In this document: positions 43,802-53,386 of the stretch, piece by piece
How positions within the stretch are numbered: the stretch's first letter is position 1
Layout: each line of letters opens with the position of its first letter
Origin: Syntrophorhabdaceae bacterium
GTDB taxonomy: Bacteria > Desulfobacterota > Syntrophorhabdia > Syntrophorhabdales > Syntrophorhabdaceae
Reading direction: 5' to 3'
DNA length: 58,654 nucleotides
NCBI GenBank assembly: GCA_028698615.1
Contig: JAQVWF010000003.1
Span: forward strand, 1-58,654
Translations under genes and position numbers: made by a program
The notes under the pieces: model-generated
The model's database searches: none
Told to the model about the DNA's origin: nothing
The model's input: only the letters and a program-made list of their open reading frames with translations

Positions 43802-43973
43802 GTGGTCTATTCTTACATATCAGGAAAAACGTTTTCAAACAAATTCGGACCCAAAAAAGTACTTTACATTGCACCCGCTAACATGTTGTAACTATCAAAT
43901 TCACCACTATTTGTGTAAGGGTCATGATATCAGGGCGTTCAGGCGCTGTCATTATTTCTAAGGAGCTTGAGAA

Positions 43974-45137
43974 ATGGTAAAACCCGCGACCAGAGTAGAA
44001 CAGATCCCGCCGTATCTTTTTGCCAGGATCGATAAGAAAAAGGAAGAGGTCAGAAAGAAAGGGATGGACCTTGTCGATTTCGGAATAGGCGATCCTGATA
44101 TCCCAACTCCGGCCAACATCATCGCCAGGATGCAGGCGGCCTCGCAGGACCCGAAGAACCACCGGTACCCCAGCTACGAAGGGATGCTTGAATTCCGGCA
44201 GGCAGCGGCATCGTGGTACAAGAAACGTTTTGACGTGGACCTCGACCCCGGAACGGAAGTGGTCACCCTCATCGGCTCCAAGGAAGGCATAGCCCACATA
44301 CCCTGGGCATACGCGGAGGAAGGCGACGTGGTGCTCGTCCCCTCCCCCGGATATCCCGTTTACAGGATAGCGACCATGTTCGCCGGGGCGACGCCTTACA
44401 TCATGCCCCTCAAGGAAGAGAACGGATTCCTTCCCCGATATGAAGACATTCCCGAGGAAGTATTGAAAAAGGCGAAGCTCCTCTTCATAAATTATCCCAA
44501 CAACCCCACCGGCGCATGCGCCGACGACGGCTTCTATGAAAGAACGCTGGAGCTGGCGAAACGCTACGACATCCTTGTCTGCCACGATGCCGCATACAGC
44601 GAGATCGCCTACGACGGCTACAGGCCGCGAAGCATCCTTGAATTCGACAAGGAGAAAAAACACTGCCTCGAATTTCATTCCCTTTCCAAGACCTATTGCA
44701 TGACCGGCTGGAGGATTGGTTTTGCCGTTGGCTGCGCCGATGGCATCTATAATCTCGGCAAGCTGAAGACCAACATCGATTCCGGGGCCTTTCAGGCCAT
44801 CCAGTATGCCGGCATCGAGGCATTGACCGGCAGCCAGGCATCCGTCGCCGAACTCAACAGCAGACTGGAAAAAAGACGCGACATGGTGGTCGAAGCGTTC
44901 AAGACGCTGGGCATCGATGTGCCGAGACCAAAGGCCACATATTATATCTGGGCAAAGGTGCCTAAGGGATTCACCTCTTCCGATTTCTGCGAGAAGCTCA
45001 TCGAAGAGACGGGTATCGTCGTCACCCCCGGGAGCGGGTTCGGCGACGAGGGAGAGGGATACTTCCGCATCTCCATCACCATTGGAGAGGAACAAATAAG
45101 AGAAGCGGCAAAAAGGCTGAGGTCGTTCAGGATCTGA
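43974..45137 (+). CDS. dapL: LL-diaminopimelate aminotransferase
   Basis: 387 aa class I/II PLP aminotransferase. [19 protein letters not shown] start and [10 protein letters not shown], then [40 protein letters not shown], and [18 protein letters not shown] with the PLP Lys; ends GEGYFRISI. This matches DapL, which turns tetrahydrodipicolinate straight into LL-diaminopimelate in lysine and cell-wall synthesis. AAGGAGCTTGAGAA precedes the ATG. A strong hairpin lies at its 3' end. Confidence 0.9.
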   Translation: MVKPATRVEQIPPYLFARIDKKKEEVRKKGMDLVDFGIGDPDIPTPANIIARMQAASQDPKNHRYPSYEGMLEFRQAAASWYKKRFDVDLDPGTEVVTLIGSKEGIAHIPWAYAEEGDVVLVPSPGYPVYRIATMFAGATPYIMPLKEENGFLPRYEDIPEEVLKKAKLLFINYPNNPTGACADDGFYERTLELAKRYDILVCHDAAYSEIAYDGYRPRSILEFDKEKKHCLEFHSLSKTYCMTGWRIGFAVGCADGIYNLGKLKTNIDSGAFQAIQYAGIEALTGSQASVAELNSRLEKRRDMVVEAFKTLGIDVPRPKATYYIWAKVPKGFTSSDFCEKLIEETGIVVTPGSGFGDEGEGYFRISITIGEEQIREAAKRLRSFRI

Positions 45138-45143
45138 ACGACC
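45121..45143. terminator. Perfect hairpin at the end of dapL
   Basis: GGTCGTTCAG-GAT-CTGAACGACC: ten perfect pairs with a 3-nt loop spanning the dapL stop codon, between convergent genes. Downstream bases (GTTTCAAG) are only weakly U-rich, and a second AAGAAA/TTTCTT pairing follows. Likely works for both strands. Confidence 0.55.
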
Positions 45144-45169
45144 GTTTCAAGAAAAGAAAGTTTCTTCCC

Positions 45170-46087
45170 TCACATCGAGACGCGGTTTCGGCCTTCCTTC
45201 TTGCTTCGGTACATGAGGGCATCGGCTCGTTTTATGAGGGCTGCCGCGGAATCTTTTTTTCGGGCGAGGGTGGCTCCGATGGATATGGTGACATGCCTGG
45301 TTTCGTCTTCGAGAGAGATGGATGACCTTTCAACGAGAGCCCTGATCTTCTCCCCTACGTGACGCAGATTCTCTTCGTCCACGCTGGCGACGAATGCCAC
45401 GAATTCCTCGCCGCCCCATCGGCTGACCACATCGGAGGCCCTCAATCCGCTGCTGATGGTGGCGGCCACGAGACGAAGGACCCTGTCACCCGCATCATGA
45501 CCGTATGTGTCGTTGACGACCTTGAAATTGTCGATGTCGATGAAGAGGACACCGAAAGGCCAGCCGTAACGTTTAAATTCCCTGAGCTTCCCCGCCAGGT
45601 TCATCTCCCCGTAGCGCCTGTTTCCGAGTCGTGTGAGTGGATCGAGGAGCGCCATGCGCTCAAGCTCACGGACCTTGCGGCCCAGGTCCACAGTCGAGGA
45701 ATTATCGCTGAAGACCTCCACGGCGCCGACGATCCTGCCGCGTTGATCGTGCATGGGCGAGGTCCGGACAAGGACCGGGGCCTGCCGGCCGTCTCGATGG
45801 TGGAAAAAAAGTTCCCCTTCCATGCTCTTACCCTGTTCCATCGCCTGGCGAAGAAGACATTGATCCGCGCAGAGACTATCTCCGCGGTCATTGACGTGCA
45901 TCAGGAGGCTGTCCCAGCAATGTTTTCCGAGGACCTCGCTGCGCCGGTAGCCGGTCATCTGCTCGGCGGCATCGTTCCAGTAGAGGATGGTGCGGTCCCT
46001 GTCGACAAAATAGACGCCCTCATAGAGGCTGTTGAGGAGCTTGCGGTAGAACCGGTCAGTCAACAGGTTTCGCGTCCCGTCTTTCAT
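45170..46087 (-). CDS. PAS-GGDEF diguanylate cyclase
   Basis: 305 aa. PAS domain (LLNSLYEGVYFVDRDRTILYWN...GYRRSEVLGKHCWD) with a CADQC Cys pair near 75, short linker, then GGDEF: LTRLGNRRYGE, DIDNFKVVNDTYGHDAGD, RASDVVSRWGGEEF. The GGEEF signature is intact, and RASD five residues upstream is a product-inhibition I-site (RxxD). It makes c-di-GMP when the PAS domain is stimulated. It starts 2 bp after the tldD stop, so probably shares that transcript. Confidence 0.92.
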   Translation of the reverse strand: MKDGTRNLLTDRFYRKLLNSLYEGVYFVDRDRTILYWNDAAEQMTGYRRSEVLGKHCWDSLLMHVNDRGDSLCADQCLLRQAMEQGKSMEGELFFHHRDGRQAPVLVRTSPMHDQRGRIVGAVEVFSDNSSTVDLGRKVRELERMALLDPLTRLGNRRYGEMNLAGKLREFKRYGWPFGVLFIDIDNFKVVNDTYGHDAGDRVLRLVAATISSGLRASDVVSRWGGEEFVAFVASVDEENLRHVGEKIRALVERSSISLEDETRHVTISIGATLARKKDSAAALIKRADALMYRSKKEGRNRVSM

Positions 46088-46089
46088 CT

Positions 46090-47469
46090 CTACCCGCCGC
46101 GTCCCCCCACGATGATCCCCGGTATTCTCAGTGTGGGCTGCGCATCGGCCACGGGAACACCCTGGCCGTCTTTGCCGCAGGTGCCTATCCCGAATCCCAG
46201 GTCCGTGCCCACCATGTCGATGTCCTTGAGAACCTTGAGTCCGTTCCCCATCATCGTCGCGTTCTTTATCATGGGTCCCACCGCGCCTTTTTCGATCATG
46301 TACCCTTCGGATATCTCAAAGACAAAGTCTCCCCGCACCGTATCCACCTGCCCGCCTCCCATCTTGACGACGAGAATGCCGTCGTCCACGGATGCCACGA
46401 TCTTTTGGGGATCGTCGCCGCCGGGAAGGATCATGGTGTTGCTCATCCTGGGGATGGGCCTGAACCGGTAGGACTCGCGCCTGCCGTTACCCGTGGACGC
46501 CGTTGAGTGCTTCATGGCATGAAAGCGATCGAAGAGGTAGTTCGTGAGGACCCCTTTTTCGACAAGGACCGTCCTTTGCGACGGAACACCTTCGTCGTCG
46601 AAGGCATAGGTCCCCCGCATATGGGGCAGTGTCGCGTCGTCGACAACGCTTACAAGGGGCGAAGCTATCCTGCTGCCGAGAAGTCCCTTGTAGCAGGAAA
46701 GCCCTTCCATGGCAAGGTCCGCCTCCAGACCGTGGCCGATGGCCTCGTGGATCATTGTACCGCCCGCCTCGGAGGCGATGACAACGGTCTTCATTCCCAT
46801 GGGCGCCTCGCGCGCCGCGAGAAGACCCTGGAGGCGTTTGACCGTCCTTCGTGCGAGCCCTTCCATGAGTTCCTCTGTGAAATACTCGAAACCGTAGAAA
46901 CCGCCGACAGCCTCGTAGGAGGTCTGCATCTCGGAGCCGTCGCGACCGACAAGCAGCACCGTGAGAACCACCTGCGTGCGGCCATCGTTCCGGGCGCCTT
47001 CAGCGCTGGTCACGATCCTCACACTCTGGCGGGTGTCCCGGTACATCACCCGGGCCTGTACGATCCGCGGCTCCATCTTGCGGGCCATGGATTCGAAGTT
47101 TCTCACAAGGGCAAGCTTGTCCTCTACCGCAACACCGACGGGATCGCCGGCGATGGAAAAGCAATAGGCTGCCGCGCTCTCGCCTGCGGCAATCTCTACG
47201 GTCCGCGGCGACCCGTCTTCCCCGTAGCGCGAAAGCTGCCGCGCCAGGTCGGCCAGATGACTTTCGTCGAAGGAATTCGTCGAGGCATAATAGCCTTTCC
47301 AGGGTGTGATGACCCTCAAGCCCACCCCGGCGTCCTCACCGCGCTCGAGCTTTTCTATCCTGCCCGATTCGAGTTGAATGAGAGTATAGGCCCGTTCGTC
47401 GATGTAAATGTCCGCGTAGACACCCGCGCGCTCCATGAGCGTCTCAAGTATCCTTCTCTCATTGAACAT
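46090..47469 (-). CDS. tldD: TldD-type zinc protease-like protein
   Basis: 459 aa from ATG 47469 (GGGAGG upstream; overlaps the stop of the DUF4911 gene). MIHEAIGHGLEAD near 240 carries the HExxxH metal-binding motif; DDATLPHMRGTYAFDDEGVPS follows, and the C-terminal VGTDLGFGIGTCGKDGQ is typical. TldD usually pairs with TldE/PmbA, which lacks the motif and is not in the window; together they cut peptides, including modified ones. Here it lies between a 2-hydroxyacyl-CoA dehydratase-like gene group and a diguanylate cyclase. Confidence 0.92.
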   Translation of the reverse strand: MFNERRILETLMERAGVYADIYIDERAYTLIQLESGRIEKLERGEDAGVGLRVITPWKGYYASTNSFDESHLADLARQLSRYGEDGSPRTVEIAAGESAAAYCFSIAGDPVGVAVEDKLALVRNFESMARKMEPRIVQARVMYRDTRQSVRIVTSAEGARNDGRTQVVLTVLLVGRDGSEMQTSYEAVGGFYGFEYFTEELMEGLARRTVKRLQGLLAAREAPMGMKTVVIASEAGGTMIHEAIGHGLEADLAMEGLSCYKGLLGSRIASPLVSVVDDATLPHMRGTYAFDDEGVPSQRTVLVEKGVLTNYLFDRFHAMKHSTASTGNGRRESYRFRPIPRMSNTMILPGGDDPQKIVASVDDGILVVKMGGGQVDTVRGDFVFEISEGYMIEKGAVGPMIKNATMMGNGLKVLKDIDMVGTDLGFGIGTCGKDGQGVPVADAQPTLRIPGIIVGGRGG

Positions 47470-47686
47470 CGAGAACCTCCCTGAACTGTATATCATAGTT
47501 TATCATATCCGCCACGATACCCCGAACATCTTCTTCGAAGCTCGATGAGTAGATGATCTCGATGAGCCCGCGGTCTCCGTCAATTACGGAAAAGATGGCA
47601 ACATCCTCGTAGGATTCCAGCACGGCCTTAAAGAAACCGATACCGGCGCGGTCCATGAGAAATCTTTTCGTTCTCTCCTCAGGCAT
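47459..47686 (-). CDS. DUF4911-type small protein
   Basis: 75 aa from ATG 47686 (GGGGG upstream), the longer frame to 47719 overlapping the previous stop. FLMDRAGIGFFKAVLESYEDVA and GLIEIIYSSSFEEDVRGIVADM fit the short DUF4911 proteins of Deltaproteobacteria; no function is known. It overlaps the tldD start, so the three genes 47459-48720 plus tldD read as one unit. Confidence 0.72.
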   Translation of the reverse strand: MPEERTKRFLMDRAGIGFFKAVLESYEDVAIFSVIDGDRGLIEIIYSSSFEEDVRGIVADMINYDIQFREVLDVQ

Positions 47687-47715
47687 GATGGCCCCCCTTG
47701 CGGCAGATCCTTTCG

Positions 47716-48720
47716 TCAACGCCGCATCCCTTCCAGCATCTCCATGAAGGCCTCGACGCGCAGTTTCGTTCTCGTGTCCAACGCCCTCGGCAAGTCCCCC
47801 TCGATGGTGAGAACGGGTACGGAGATGCTCTCCCGAAGGATAACGTCCTCGATGCCCCTGAAACAGAAGGCCTGTACGTAATGGATGATGCCCTCTATTC
47901 CGCGCCTGGCGATCTCATGGTCTATGTCGCTCAGGCGGGCGAATATCCCGTAGGGGTACGTATAGAGGAGGTACCTCTCTACAATATCCCCTGTCTCGTA
48001 GGGCAGGGCGAACTGCCTCTGGGTTTCGTTATAGACCACATGGCCGCCCACGCTTTCTATGAACTCGTAGAGGCCGGTGACTATCGGAGGAACGCCGATG
48101 TATCCAAGGGGTATTCCCTGCAGCCTCTCCCTCCGTCGCGCCGCGGAAATGAACTCGCCGGCTGCGGCATGATATCCCTCTACATCGCCGAGCATGTCCG
48201 AGGAACCCACAAGCCAGCGATGATTCTCCGCCCCCGTTACGTTGCGTTCGCTCCATGTCATGGTATCGATCTCGGAAAGCCTCGCTCTTGCCGCGGTGAT
48301 CTGCGTCTCGACACCCGCAAGGGATCCCGTATCAGCGGAAAGTTCATCTTTAAGCTTCTCTATCTCCCGGGAAAGCACTTCGCGGTCGCGATCGTAGGGG
48401 AAGGAAAATGGTATCGTCCGGATGCCGCGATAGCGAAGGATCTCGGCAAGCGCCTGCGTGTTGCTGCAATCGCCTTCCATGACGGTGATGACCCCGGTGG
48501 GCCGGCGTTCCATGATCACCCCGTAGATACCCTTGATCCAGTTGCACATGCTCTTCGGAAACCCATCCCGTTCCGCACGCTCGATGAACCGCACCGGGTC
48601 GGGGTCTGTAACGAATACGTTGTTCAGGTCACAGGGCTCATAACCCGAGGCGAAGACGACCTCCACGGGGATCGTAGTGGTAAAGCCGATGGTTCCCTTT
48701 GATGTCCGCGATTGTGTCAT
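47716..48720 (-). CDS. 2-hydroxyacyl-CoA dehydratase-like (HgdB/BcrB family) protein
   Basis: 334 aa, shorter than classical subunits (380-430). GYEPCDLNN, SMCNWIKGIYG and EGDCSNTQALAE near the start and a late AFCFRG supply the conserved Cys that bind a [4Fe-4S] cluster in this family (dehydratases and benzoyl-CoA reductase subunits). It has no obvious second subunit or activator ATPase beside it, so it may be one of the uncharacterised single-subunit relatives used for double-cubane-type or other reduction chemistry. First gene of the unit with DUF4911, tldD and GGDEF. Start ATG 48720. Confidence 0.8.
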   Translation of the reverse strand: MTQSRTSKGTIGFTTTIPVEVVFASGYEPCDLNNVFVTDPDPVRFIERAERDGFPKSMCNWIKGIYGVIMERRPTGVITVMEGDCSNTQALAEILRYRGIRTIPFSFPYDRDREVLSREIEKLKDELSADTGSLAGVETQITAARARLSEIDTMTWSERNVTGAENHRWLVGSSDMLGDVEGYHAAAGEFISAARRRERLQGIPLGYIGVPPIVTGLYEFIESVGGHVVYNETQRQFALPYETGDIVERYLLYTYPYGIFARLSDIDHEIARRGIEGIIHYVQAFCFRGIEDVILRESISVPVLTIEGDLPRALDTRTKLRVEAFMEMLEGMRR

Positions 48721-48888
48721 GTTCCTAAAGATAATACGTTTTGCCGCACCGTTGCAACCGTTTCAAGGACACAGGAACAGCGCGGCGTGGTCTTTATTGT
48801 CTTGTATTCAGACTATGCTAATAGTCATTTGTAGTTTTATAGCACTAATACATCACCAACAAGTGTCAAATAGCTTTCTCAAACGTTC

Positions 48889-49983
48889 TTACTTTCGCCG
48901 AGCCAGGGTCCTGTCGGCATAACGCGGGTCGTTGGTCACCTTTCTTCCGATGGTGACGAAAGGCGGTATGGCGGTCGGTCTTCCCCCGTCCGGCCCGGGA
49001 GACTCCGCGAGGAGCACCACGAGCCCTTCGTGCCTTCCCTTATACCTGTCCAACTCAAAATACTGGTTGTTCCAGAGAAAACATATGCGCTCCTTGCTGA
49101 GAACCTCCGCCCTGGGGTCCATGAGACGGGTGAGGCTCAGATATTGCTGTTCGGGTATGAGCTCTTCTTCTTCAACGGGGAGACTGCCTCCGCCTGCATA
49201 CCGCGTCCGTGCCAGAAAATGGAAATAGACGCCGTCCTGCCCTCTCCTGCGTATCCTCGTCACCTCCCTTTTGTCCCTGGAGCGAAGATACGCCTGTTCC
49301 ATATCGATCCTCTGATGGGCCGGGAGGGCTGCAAGCTCGACATGACCGACGATGTATTTCTCCCCCGTGGGAGGCACATCGGGGATACCGAGAAAACGCG
49401 CTATCGCAGAGAAGGTTCTCTTGATCTTCCCTTCGAAATCGGTGCTGTTGTCGATAATCTTGAAGCGGGGATGACCGAGCCAGCTCTCCTGTGTCCTGAG
49501 GTCAATGTACAGGGCCTCCTCGGGCGTCTCAAGCCGGGCCGAGTTGTTCTCCCCGGTGTAATATTCGGCGGCGCCGTCCGCTGCCGTGACAAGGTGGATG
49601 ACGCCGTCATAGCGGTGGCGGATGGCGGCCCGGGTCAAGCTCTTCCTCTTCAAAATGCCATTGAAGACGTCATCGGCGAGGAAGGCCCTGATGTCCATAA
49701 TGCCTCTGTCGAGGAGTATGACCTTCCTGCGTTCGGGGAATATCCGTGATACGGCCTGCTTGTATGTGTCCTCGAAGGACATCTGCATGTCGAAGATGGC
49801 CTCCTCGAAGACCACGATCTGGCCCGGTTTGTCCATCTTGCGCCGGTCGATGCCGTTTCCCGTGATAAGCGTCGCCGTCTCGGGCACCACAAAGACCATG
49901 AACCCGTGGTCCGAAAGTTTTTCCGTGAGGTAAGCGAGGGAAGAACTCTTGCCCGAACAGGGCCCCCCGGTAAGAACGATCAT
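48889..49983 (-). CDS. P-loop NTPase fused to a CYTH-like domain
   Basis: 364 aa from ATG 49983. Kinase-like P-loop GGPCSGKSSSLAYL at the very start, then VVPETATLI, RKVILLDRGIMDIRAFL (probable Asp of a nucleoside-kinase-like fold) and YTGENNSARLETPEEA. The second half begins with MEQAYLRSR...KREVTRIRRRGQDG and ends with FWNNQYFELDRYKGR: E-xYL, Arg and Lys-rich strands typical of the CYTH triphosphate tunnel. The reaction is unknown, possibly nucleotide or polyphosphate handling. No ribosome binding site for 49983; TTG 50019 (GGAGG four bases upstream) is an alternative. Upstream codons lie in a REP repeat. Confidence 0.78.
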   Translation of the reverse strand: MIVLTGGPCSGKSSSLAYLTEKLSDHGFMVFVVPETATLITGNGIDRRKMDKPGQIVVFEEAIFDMQMSFEDTYKQAVSRIFPERRKVILLDRGIMDIRAFLADDVFNGILKRKSLTRAAIRHRYDGVIHLVTAADGAAEYYTGENNSARLETPEEALYIDLRTQESWLGHPRFKIIDNSTDFEGKIKRTFSAIARFLGIPDVPPTGEKYIVGHVELAALPAHQRIDMEQAYLRSRDKREVTRIRRRGQDGVYFHFLARTRYAGGGSLPVEEEELIPEQQYLSLTRLMDPRAEVLSKERICFLWNNQYFELDRYKGRHEGLVVLLAESPGPDGGRPTAIPPFVTIGRKVTNDPRYADRTLARRK

Positions 49984-50068
49984 ACTGACAGGCTGCAGCA
50001 AACGGGAACTAACTGGCAAAGAACCTCCGGCGAAAACTGGTTGCTTTAAACGCGCTTCATCTTTGACC

Positions 50069-50149
50069 GTCATCCCGGACCTGATCCGGGATCCAGAGTC
50101 TTTTCATCCCCACTTTTTTCCTGGATTCCCGCCTGCGCGGGAATGACGA
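50069..50149 (-). repeat. REP-like extragenic palindromic repeat
   Basis: GTCATCCCGGACCTGATCCGGGATCCAG...CTGGATTCCCGCCTGCGCGGGAATGAC: the same element as at 7207-7290 in the opposite orientation. It sits between the thiamine genes and the NTPase-CYTH gene. Confidence 0.78.
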
Positions 50150-50202
50150 AGAACACTTTCTTGCTCTCTTCTTGTAGCGCTCAAGCGATTCAATCCGTCT
50201 TC

Positions 50203-51258
50203 TCAGCTGTTCACTATGTTCCGCCAGTCGGTCACGACGGGGTCGAAGCCTTTTGCCCTGAGCATGGCCTTGATCTCATCGAAGCTGCGCGGGTCGAAGA
50301 CGTGGAACTGGCCGTCCTCGTATTCCGTTGTCCCCTCGACGTATCCCCCTACCCGCGTGGAAGACCCGGCCGACATCTTTGTGACGCCGAACTCGATTAT
50401 GCGGTCCCTGAACTCGGGGACCTCTCTCGTCGAGATGCTGATCCCTGCCCGGGGGAAAAAGAGCCGCGCGGCAGTCATGATCTTCAGCATCTCCTTGTCG
50501 GAAACCTCAATATAATGATGTTTGTCGTCGGCCACGCGTCTCAGCCGCGGAAAGGCAAGACCGAACTCGACACCGGGGTATTTCTTCTCCAGGTAACGGA
50601 CGTGCTCGAAAAGGGCCACGACATCCCTGCGCCAGTCCGTGAGCCCCAGGAGGGCTCCCATCGATATATGCCTGATGCCGGAGCAAGCTATGCGGTCGGG
50701 AGCCTCAACACGGTAATCATAAACCTTTTTCGGACCCGAGAGATGAAGCTCGTCGTAGCGGGCCCTGTCATAGGTCTCCTGGTACAACGTCACCCCGTCC
50801 ACTCCGGCAAGGTAGAGTTCCCGGTACTCTTCCTCCTCCAGGGGGTAGACTTCCAGGGCAACATAGGAGAAATGGCGTGATGCTATCCTGACGGCGTCGC
50901 GGATATACTGGGGAGAAGAGTGGAATCGTGACTCGCCCGTCAGGATGAGGACGCTGCGGTTCCCCGTGGCGGCGAGCGCCGCGCACTCCCGGTCTATCTG
51001 CTCCATGGTGAGCTTGCTCCGCGGCATACTCCTCTGAGAGGCATGGAAACCGCAGTAGACGCACTCATTCTGGCAGTAATTCGCTATGTAGAGAGGGGCG
51101 TAGAGACTGATGGTCCGGCCGAACTGACGCCTCGTCAACTCGCGCGCGGCATGCGCCATCTCTTCGAGGAGGCCCCTGTCCTCCACCGCAAATATGCGGC
51201 GAATGTCATCGATGGTCAGATGCGACAGGTCTATGCCGCGCAGATTCCTACTCATCAT
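50203..51258 (-). CDS. thiH: 2-iminoacetate synthase
   Basis: 351 aa radical SAM enzyme. [13 protein letters not shown] near 60 has the CxxxCxxC cluster motif; [23 protein letters not shown] and [11 protein letters not shown] are ThiH-specific. It splits tyrosine into dehydroglycine and p-cresol for the thiazole of thiamine. Interesting byproduct here: p-cresol is a phenol in an aromatic-degrading genome. It overlaps the thiG stop by about 11 bp. Confidence 0.96.
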   Translation of the reverse strand: MMSRNLRGIDLSHLTIDDIRRIFAVEDRGLLEEMAHAARELTRRQFGRTISLYAPLYIANYCQNECVYCGFHASQRSMPRSKLTMEQIDRECAALAATGNRSVLILTGESRFHSSPQYIRDAVRIASRHFSYVALEVYPLEEEEYRELYLAGVDGVTLYQETYDRARYDELHLSGPKKVYDYRVEAPDRIACSGIRHISMGALLGLTDWRRDVVALFEHVRYLEKKYPGVEFGLAFPRLRRVADDKHHYIEVSDKEMLKIMTAARLFFPRAGISISTREVPEFRDRIIEFGVTKMSAGSSTRVGGYVEGTTEYEDGQFHVFDPRSFDEIKAMLRAKGFDPVVTDWRNIVNS

Positions 51259-52024
51259 AGAGGAACCCCGTCAGCGGCGAGGAAGCGGTTGCTGCCGCCC
51301 TTTCCTCTCCCATCTTTGCGAGGTAAGCCATCCTGCCAGCCTCAACACCTCTCGCGAAGGCGGCGGCCATGAGAGGCGGGTCCTCGGCATCGGCCACGGC
51401 CGTGTTTGCCAGCACGGCATCGGCCCCGATCTCCATGGCCTCGGCGGCGTGCGACGGACGTCCAATGCCTGCGTCGACAACTATGGGAACCTTGGTGATC
51501 TCCTCTATCAGCACCTCAATGAGGGCCCGCATTCTCAAACCCTGGTTCGAGCCGATAAGGGAACCAAGGGGCATAACCGCGGCCGCGCCAGCGTCAACAA
51601 GCGCCTTCGCCACATAGAGGTCGGGGCTCATATAGGGAAGCACAACAAAGCCTTCAGAGGCAAGCATCCGCGTTGCCTTTATCGTTTCCTGGTTATCGGG
51701 CAGAAGATAGCGGCTGTCGTTGATGACCTCGATCTTTATCCAGTCCCCGTATCCCGCTTCCCTTGCTATATGAGCGATGCGGACGGCCTCCGCCGCGTTG
51801 CGCGCGCCCGATGTGTTGACCATGATGGTGGTGCCCTCGGGGATGAAGGAAAGGATGTTCTCCTCCGTCTCGTCGAGATCTATCCTGCGCAGCGCCACCG
51901 TCACCAGTTGTGAACCGGAGCGTACGATCGCCTGCCGCATGGCCTCCTTATCGCCAAACTTCCCCGTTCCCAGAAAAAAACGGCTGTTGAACTCCCTGCC
52001 GCCTACTATCAATTTGTCTGCCAT
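51248..52024 (-). CDS. thiG: Thiazole synthase
   Basis: 258 aa from ATG 52024 (GGAGGAGGGTGAT upstream). [12 protein letters not shown] start, Schiff-base Lys in [16 protein letters not shown], then [12 protein letters not shown] and [26 protein letters not shown] with the phosphate-binding GIG. Forms thiazole phosphate with ThiS and ThiH products. Part of thiE-thiS-thiG-thiH. Confidence 0.96.
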   Translation of the reverse strand: MADKLIVGGREFNSRFFLGTGKFGDKEAMRQAIVRSGSQLVTVALRRIDLDETEENILSFIPEGTTIMVNTSGARNAAEAVRIAHIAREAGYGDWIKIEVINDSRYLLPDNQETIKATRMLASEGFVVLPYMSPDLYVAKALVDAGAAAVMPLGSLIGSNQGLRMRALIEVLIEEITKVPIVVDAGIGRPSHAAEAMEIGADAVLANTAVADAEDPPLMAAAFARGVEAGRMAYLAKMGEERAAATASSPLTGFLYDE

Positions 52025-52025
52025 A

Positions 52026-52226
52026 TCACCCTCCTCCCACGAAGGACACCAGCTCAACCCGGTCACCCTCAGAAAGGACGGTCAGAGACCACTGGTCGCT
52101 CTTCACGACGCCATCGTTGAGGACAAGGATCACCTTGTCGGGGTTCGCCTTGCCGGAATGGACAAGCCTGTGGAGATCCATGCCTTCCGCGATCTCCGTC
52201 GACCTGCCGTTGACTGTTATCTTCAT
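52026..52226 (-). CDS. thiS: Sulfur carrier protein ThiS
   Basis: 66 aa with the obligatory C-terminal Gly-Gly (ELVSFVGGG) that becomes thiocarboxylated. Overlaps thiE by 4 bp and precedes thiG by 1 bp. Confidence 0.95.
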   Translation of the reverse strand: MKITVNGRSTEIAEGMDLHRLVHSGKANPDKVILVLNDGVVKSDQWSLTVLSEGDRVELVSFVGGG

Positions 52227-52816
52227 TTCACTGCCTTCTTTATTCTCTTCAATAATTCCACCGCGTCCGAGCAGGCCCTCACGACCCCGATCGTCTTCGC
52301 CCCCGCGGCCAGCACGTCGTCGATGTTTGAAAGGTCGATGCCGCCGATGGCCACGGCAGGGATGTCGAGATGCTCCGCCGCTTCCCTGACGTAGGCGAGT
52401 CCCACGGCGGGCCTGCCGGGTTTTGTAGGCGTGGCATAGACGGGCCCGGTGGATATGTAGTCGGCGCCATCCTCTATAGCCTGTCTGCCCTGTTCGAGGT
52501 TGTGGGTCGTTTTGCCCACGATCATTTCTTCACCAACGATGGCCCGCGCCTCCCGCGTGGACATATCCTGGCCAACATGAACACCGTCCGCTCCGACCTT
52601 CACCGCCAGATCGGGGTCATCGTTGAGGATGAAAATAAAGGGCTTCACCTGCCTGTAGCTTGCAAGCTCACGCGCTTTCTCGAGGATGGCACCCTCATCG
52701 CTCGTCTTGTCCCGAAGCTGGACGATGGCGGCTCCGTCATCGACCGCCCGCTTCAGTTCCCGGACGGATGACGACACGATGTACAGGTCATTTGCAAAGG
52801 GTCGTTTCCGTGTCAT
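52223..52816 (-). CDS. thiE: Thiamine-phosphate synthase
   Basis: 197 aa TIM barrel. IVQLRDKTSDEG near 30, DGVHVGQDM near 78, GKTTHNLEQ and YISTGPVYATPTKPG near 115 are typical. It joins the thiazole and pyrimidine moieties. First gene of the thiamine unit; no TPP riboswitch motif (CTGAGA) is seen in the 96 bp upstream. Confidence 0.95.
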   Translation of the reverse strand: MTRKRPFANDLYIVSSSVRELKRAVDDGAAIVQLRDKTSDEGAILEKARELASYRQVKPFIFILNDDPDLAVKVGADGVHVGQDMSTREARAIVGEEMIVGKTTHNLEQGRQAIEDGADYISTGPVYATPTKPGRPAVGLAYVREAAEHLDIPAVAIGGIDLSNIDDVLAAGAKTIGVVRACSDAVELLKRIKKAVK

Positions 52817-52912
52817 TACTGCTATTAAATTACATCAAAACGGACGGTAAGTCCAAGGTCTTCTTGAAGACAGGCAGGTGGTTGATATTGTGGGCGGGGA
52901 CCACCCGGGGCT

Positions 52913-53359
52913 CTAGATGTAGTACATCATGGAGTCCTGCCGGCGCTTGACCTGCTGCATCTCAACAAGCGATGCAAGCGTGTAGCCGCTCAGGACTTCT
53001 TGTATCTTACTGCCCAGTTCTCCCCAGACATCGCGCGTAACACACGCATCCGATCTGGAGCAGGCCGATGTGTTATTGACGCAGTCAACGAGATTGCAGG
53101 GACCCTCAAGTACGGTAATGATATCATTGAGCGTTATCTGATCGGGTGACCGGGTCAGAAGATAACCGCCCCTTCTACCCCGCTGGGCCTTGACAATGCC
53201 GCCCTTGTGCAAAGCTGAAAAGATGTGCTCCAGGTATTTCTCGGAGACTCCCTGGCGACGGGCGATCTCGGAAAGGAACACGGGTGTCCCGCTGGCTCCG
53301 TTCAAGGCAAGGTCGATCATTGCCCGTAATCCGTATCTTCCTTTTGTAGATATCTTCAT
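52913..53359 (-). CDS. Rrf2/IscR-type iron-sulfur regulator
   Basis: 148 aa. MKISTKGRYGLRAMIDLA start, winged helix with SEIARRQGVSEKYLEHIFSALHKGGIVKAQRGRRGGY, then Cys-rich LEGPCNLVDCVNNTSACSRSDAC (three or four Cys in about 15 residues) for an Fe-S cluster. As in IscR/CymR, it probably senses iron-sulfur or cysteine status and controls the divergent nifU-nifS-cysE genes and itself through the palindrome at 53401-53416. Confidence 0.92.
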   Translation of the reverse strand: MKISTKGRYGLRAMIDLALNGASGTPVFLSEIARRQGVSEKYLEHIFSALHKGGIVKAQRGRRGGYLLTRSPDQITLNDIITVLEGPCNLVDCVNNTSACSRSDACVTRDVWGELGSKIQEVLSGYTLASLVEMQQVKRRQDSMMYYI

Positions 53360-53386
53360 TTTATCGCCTACTAACTTTATGGGAAT

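Noticed and set aside
43878-45095. Minus-strand open frame of about 405 codons
   Set aside because: Antisense to dapL, which has clear PLP motifs and a ribosome binding site.
52817-52912. TPP riboswitch before thiE
   Set aside because: The conserved CTGAGA and related elements are not present on the minus strand in the short leader.
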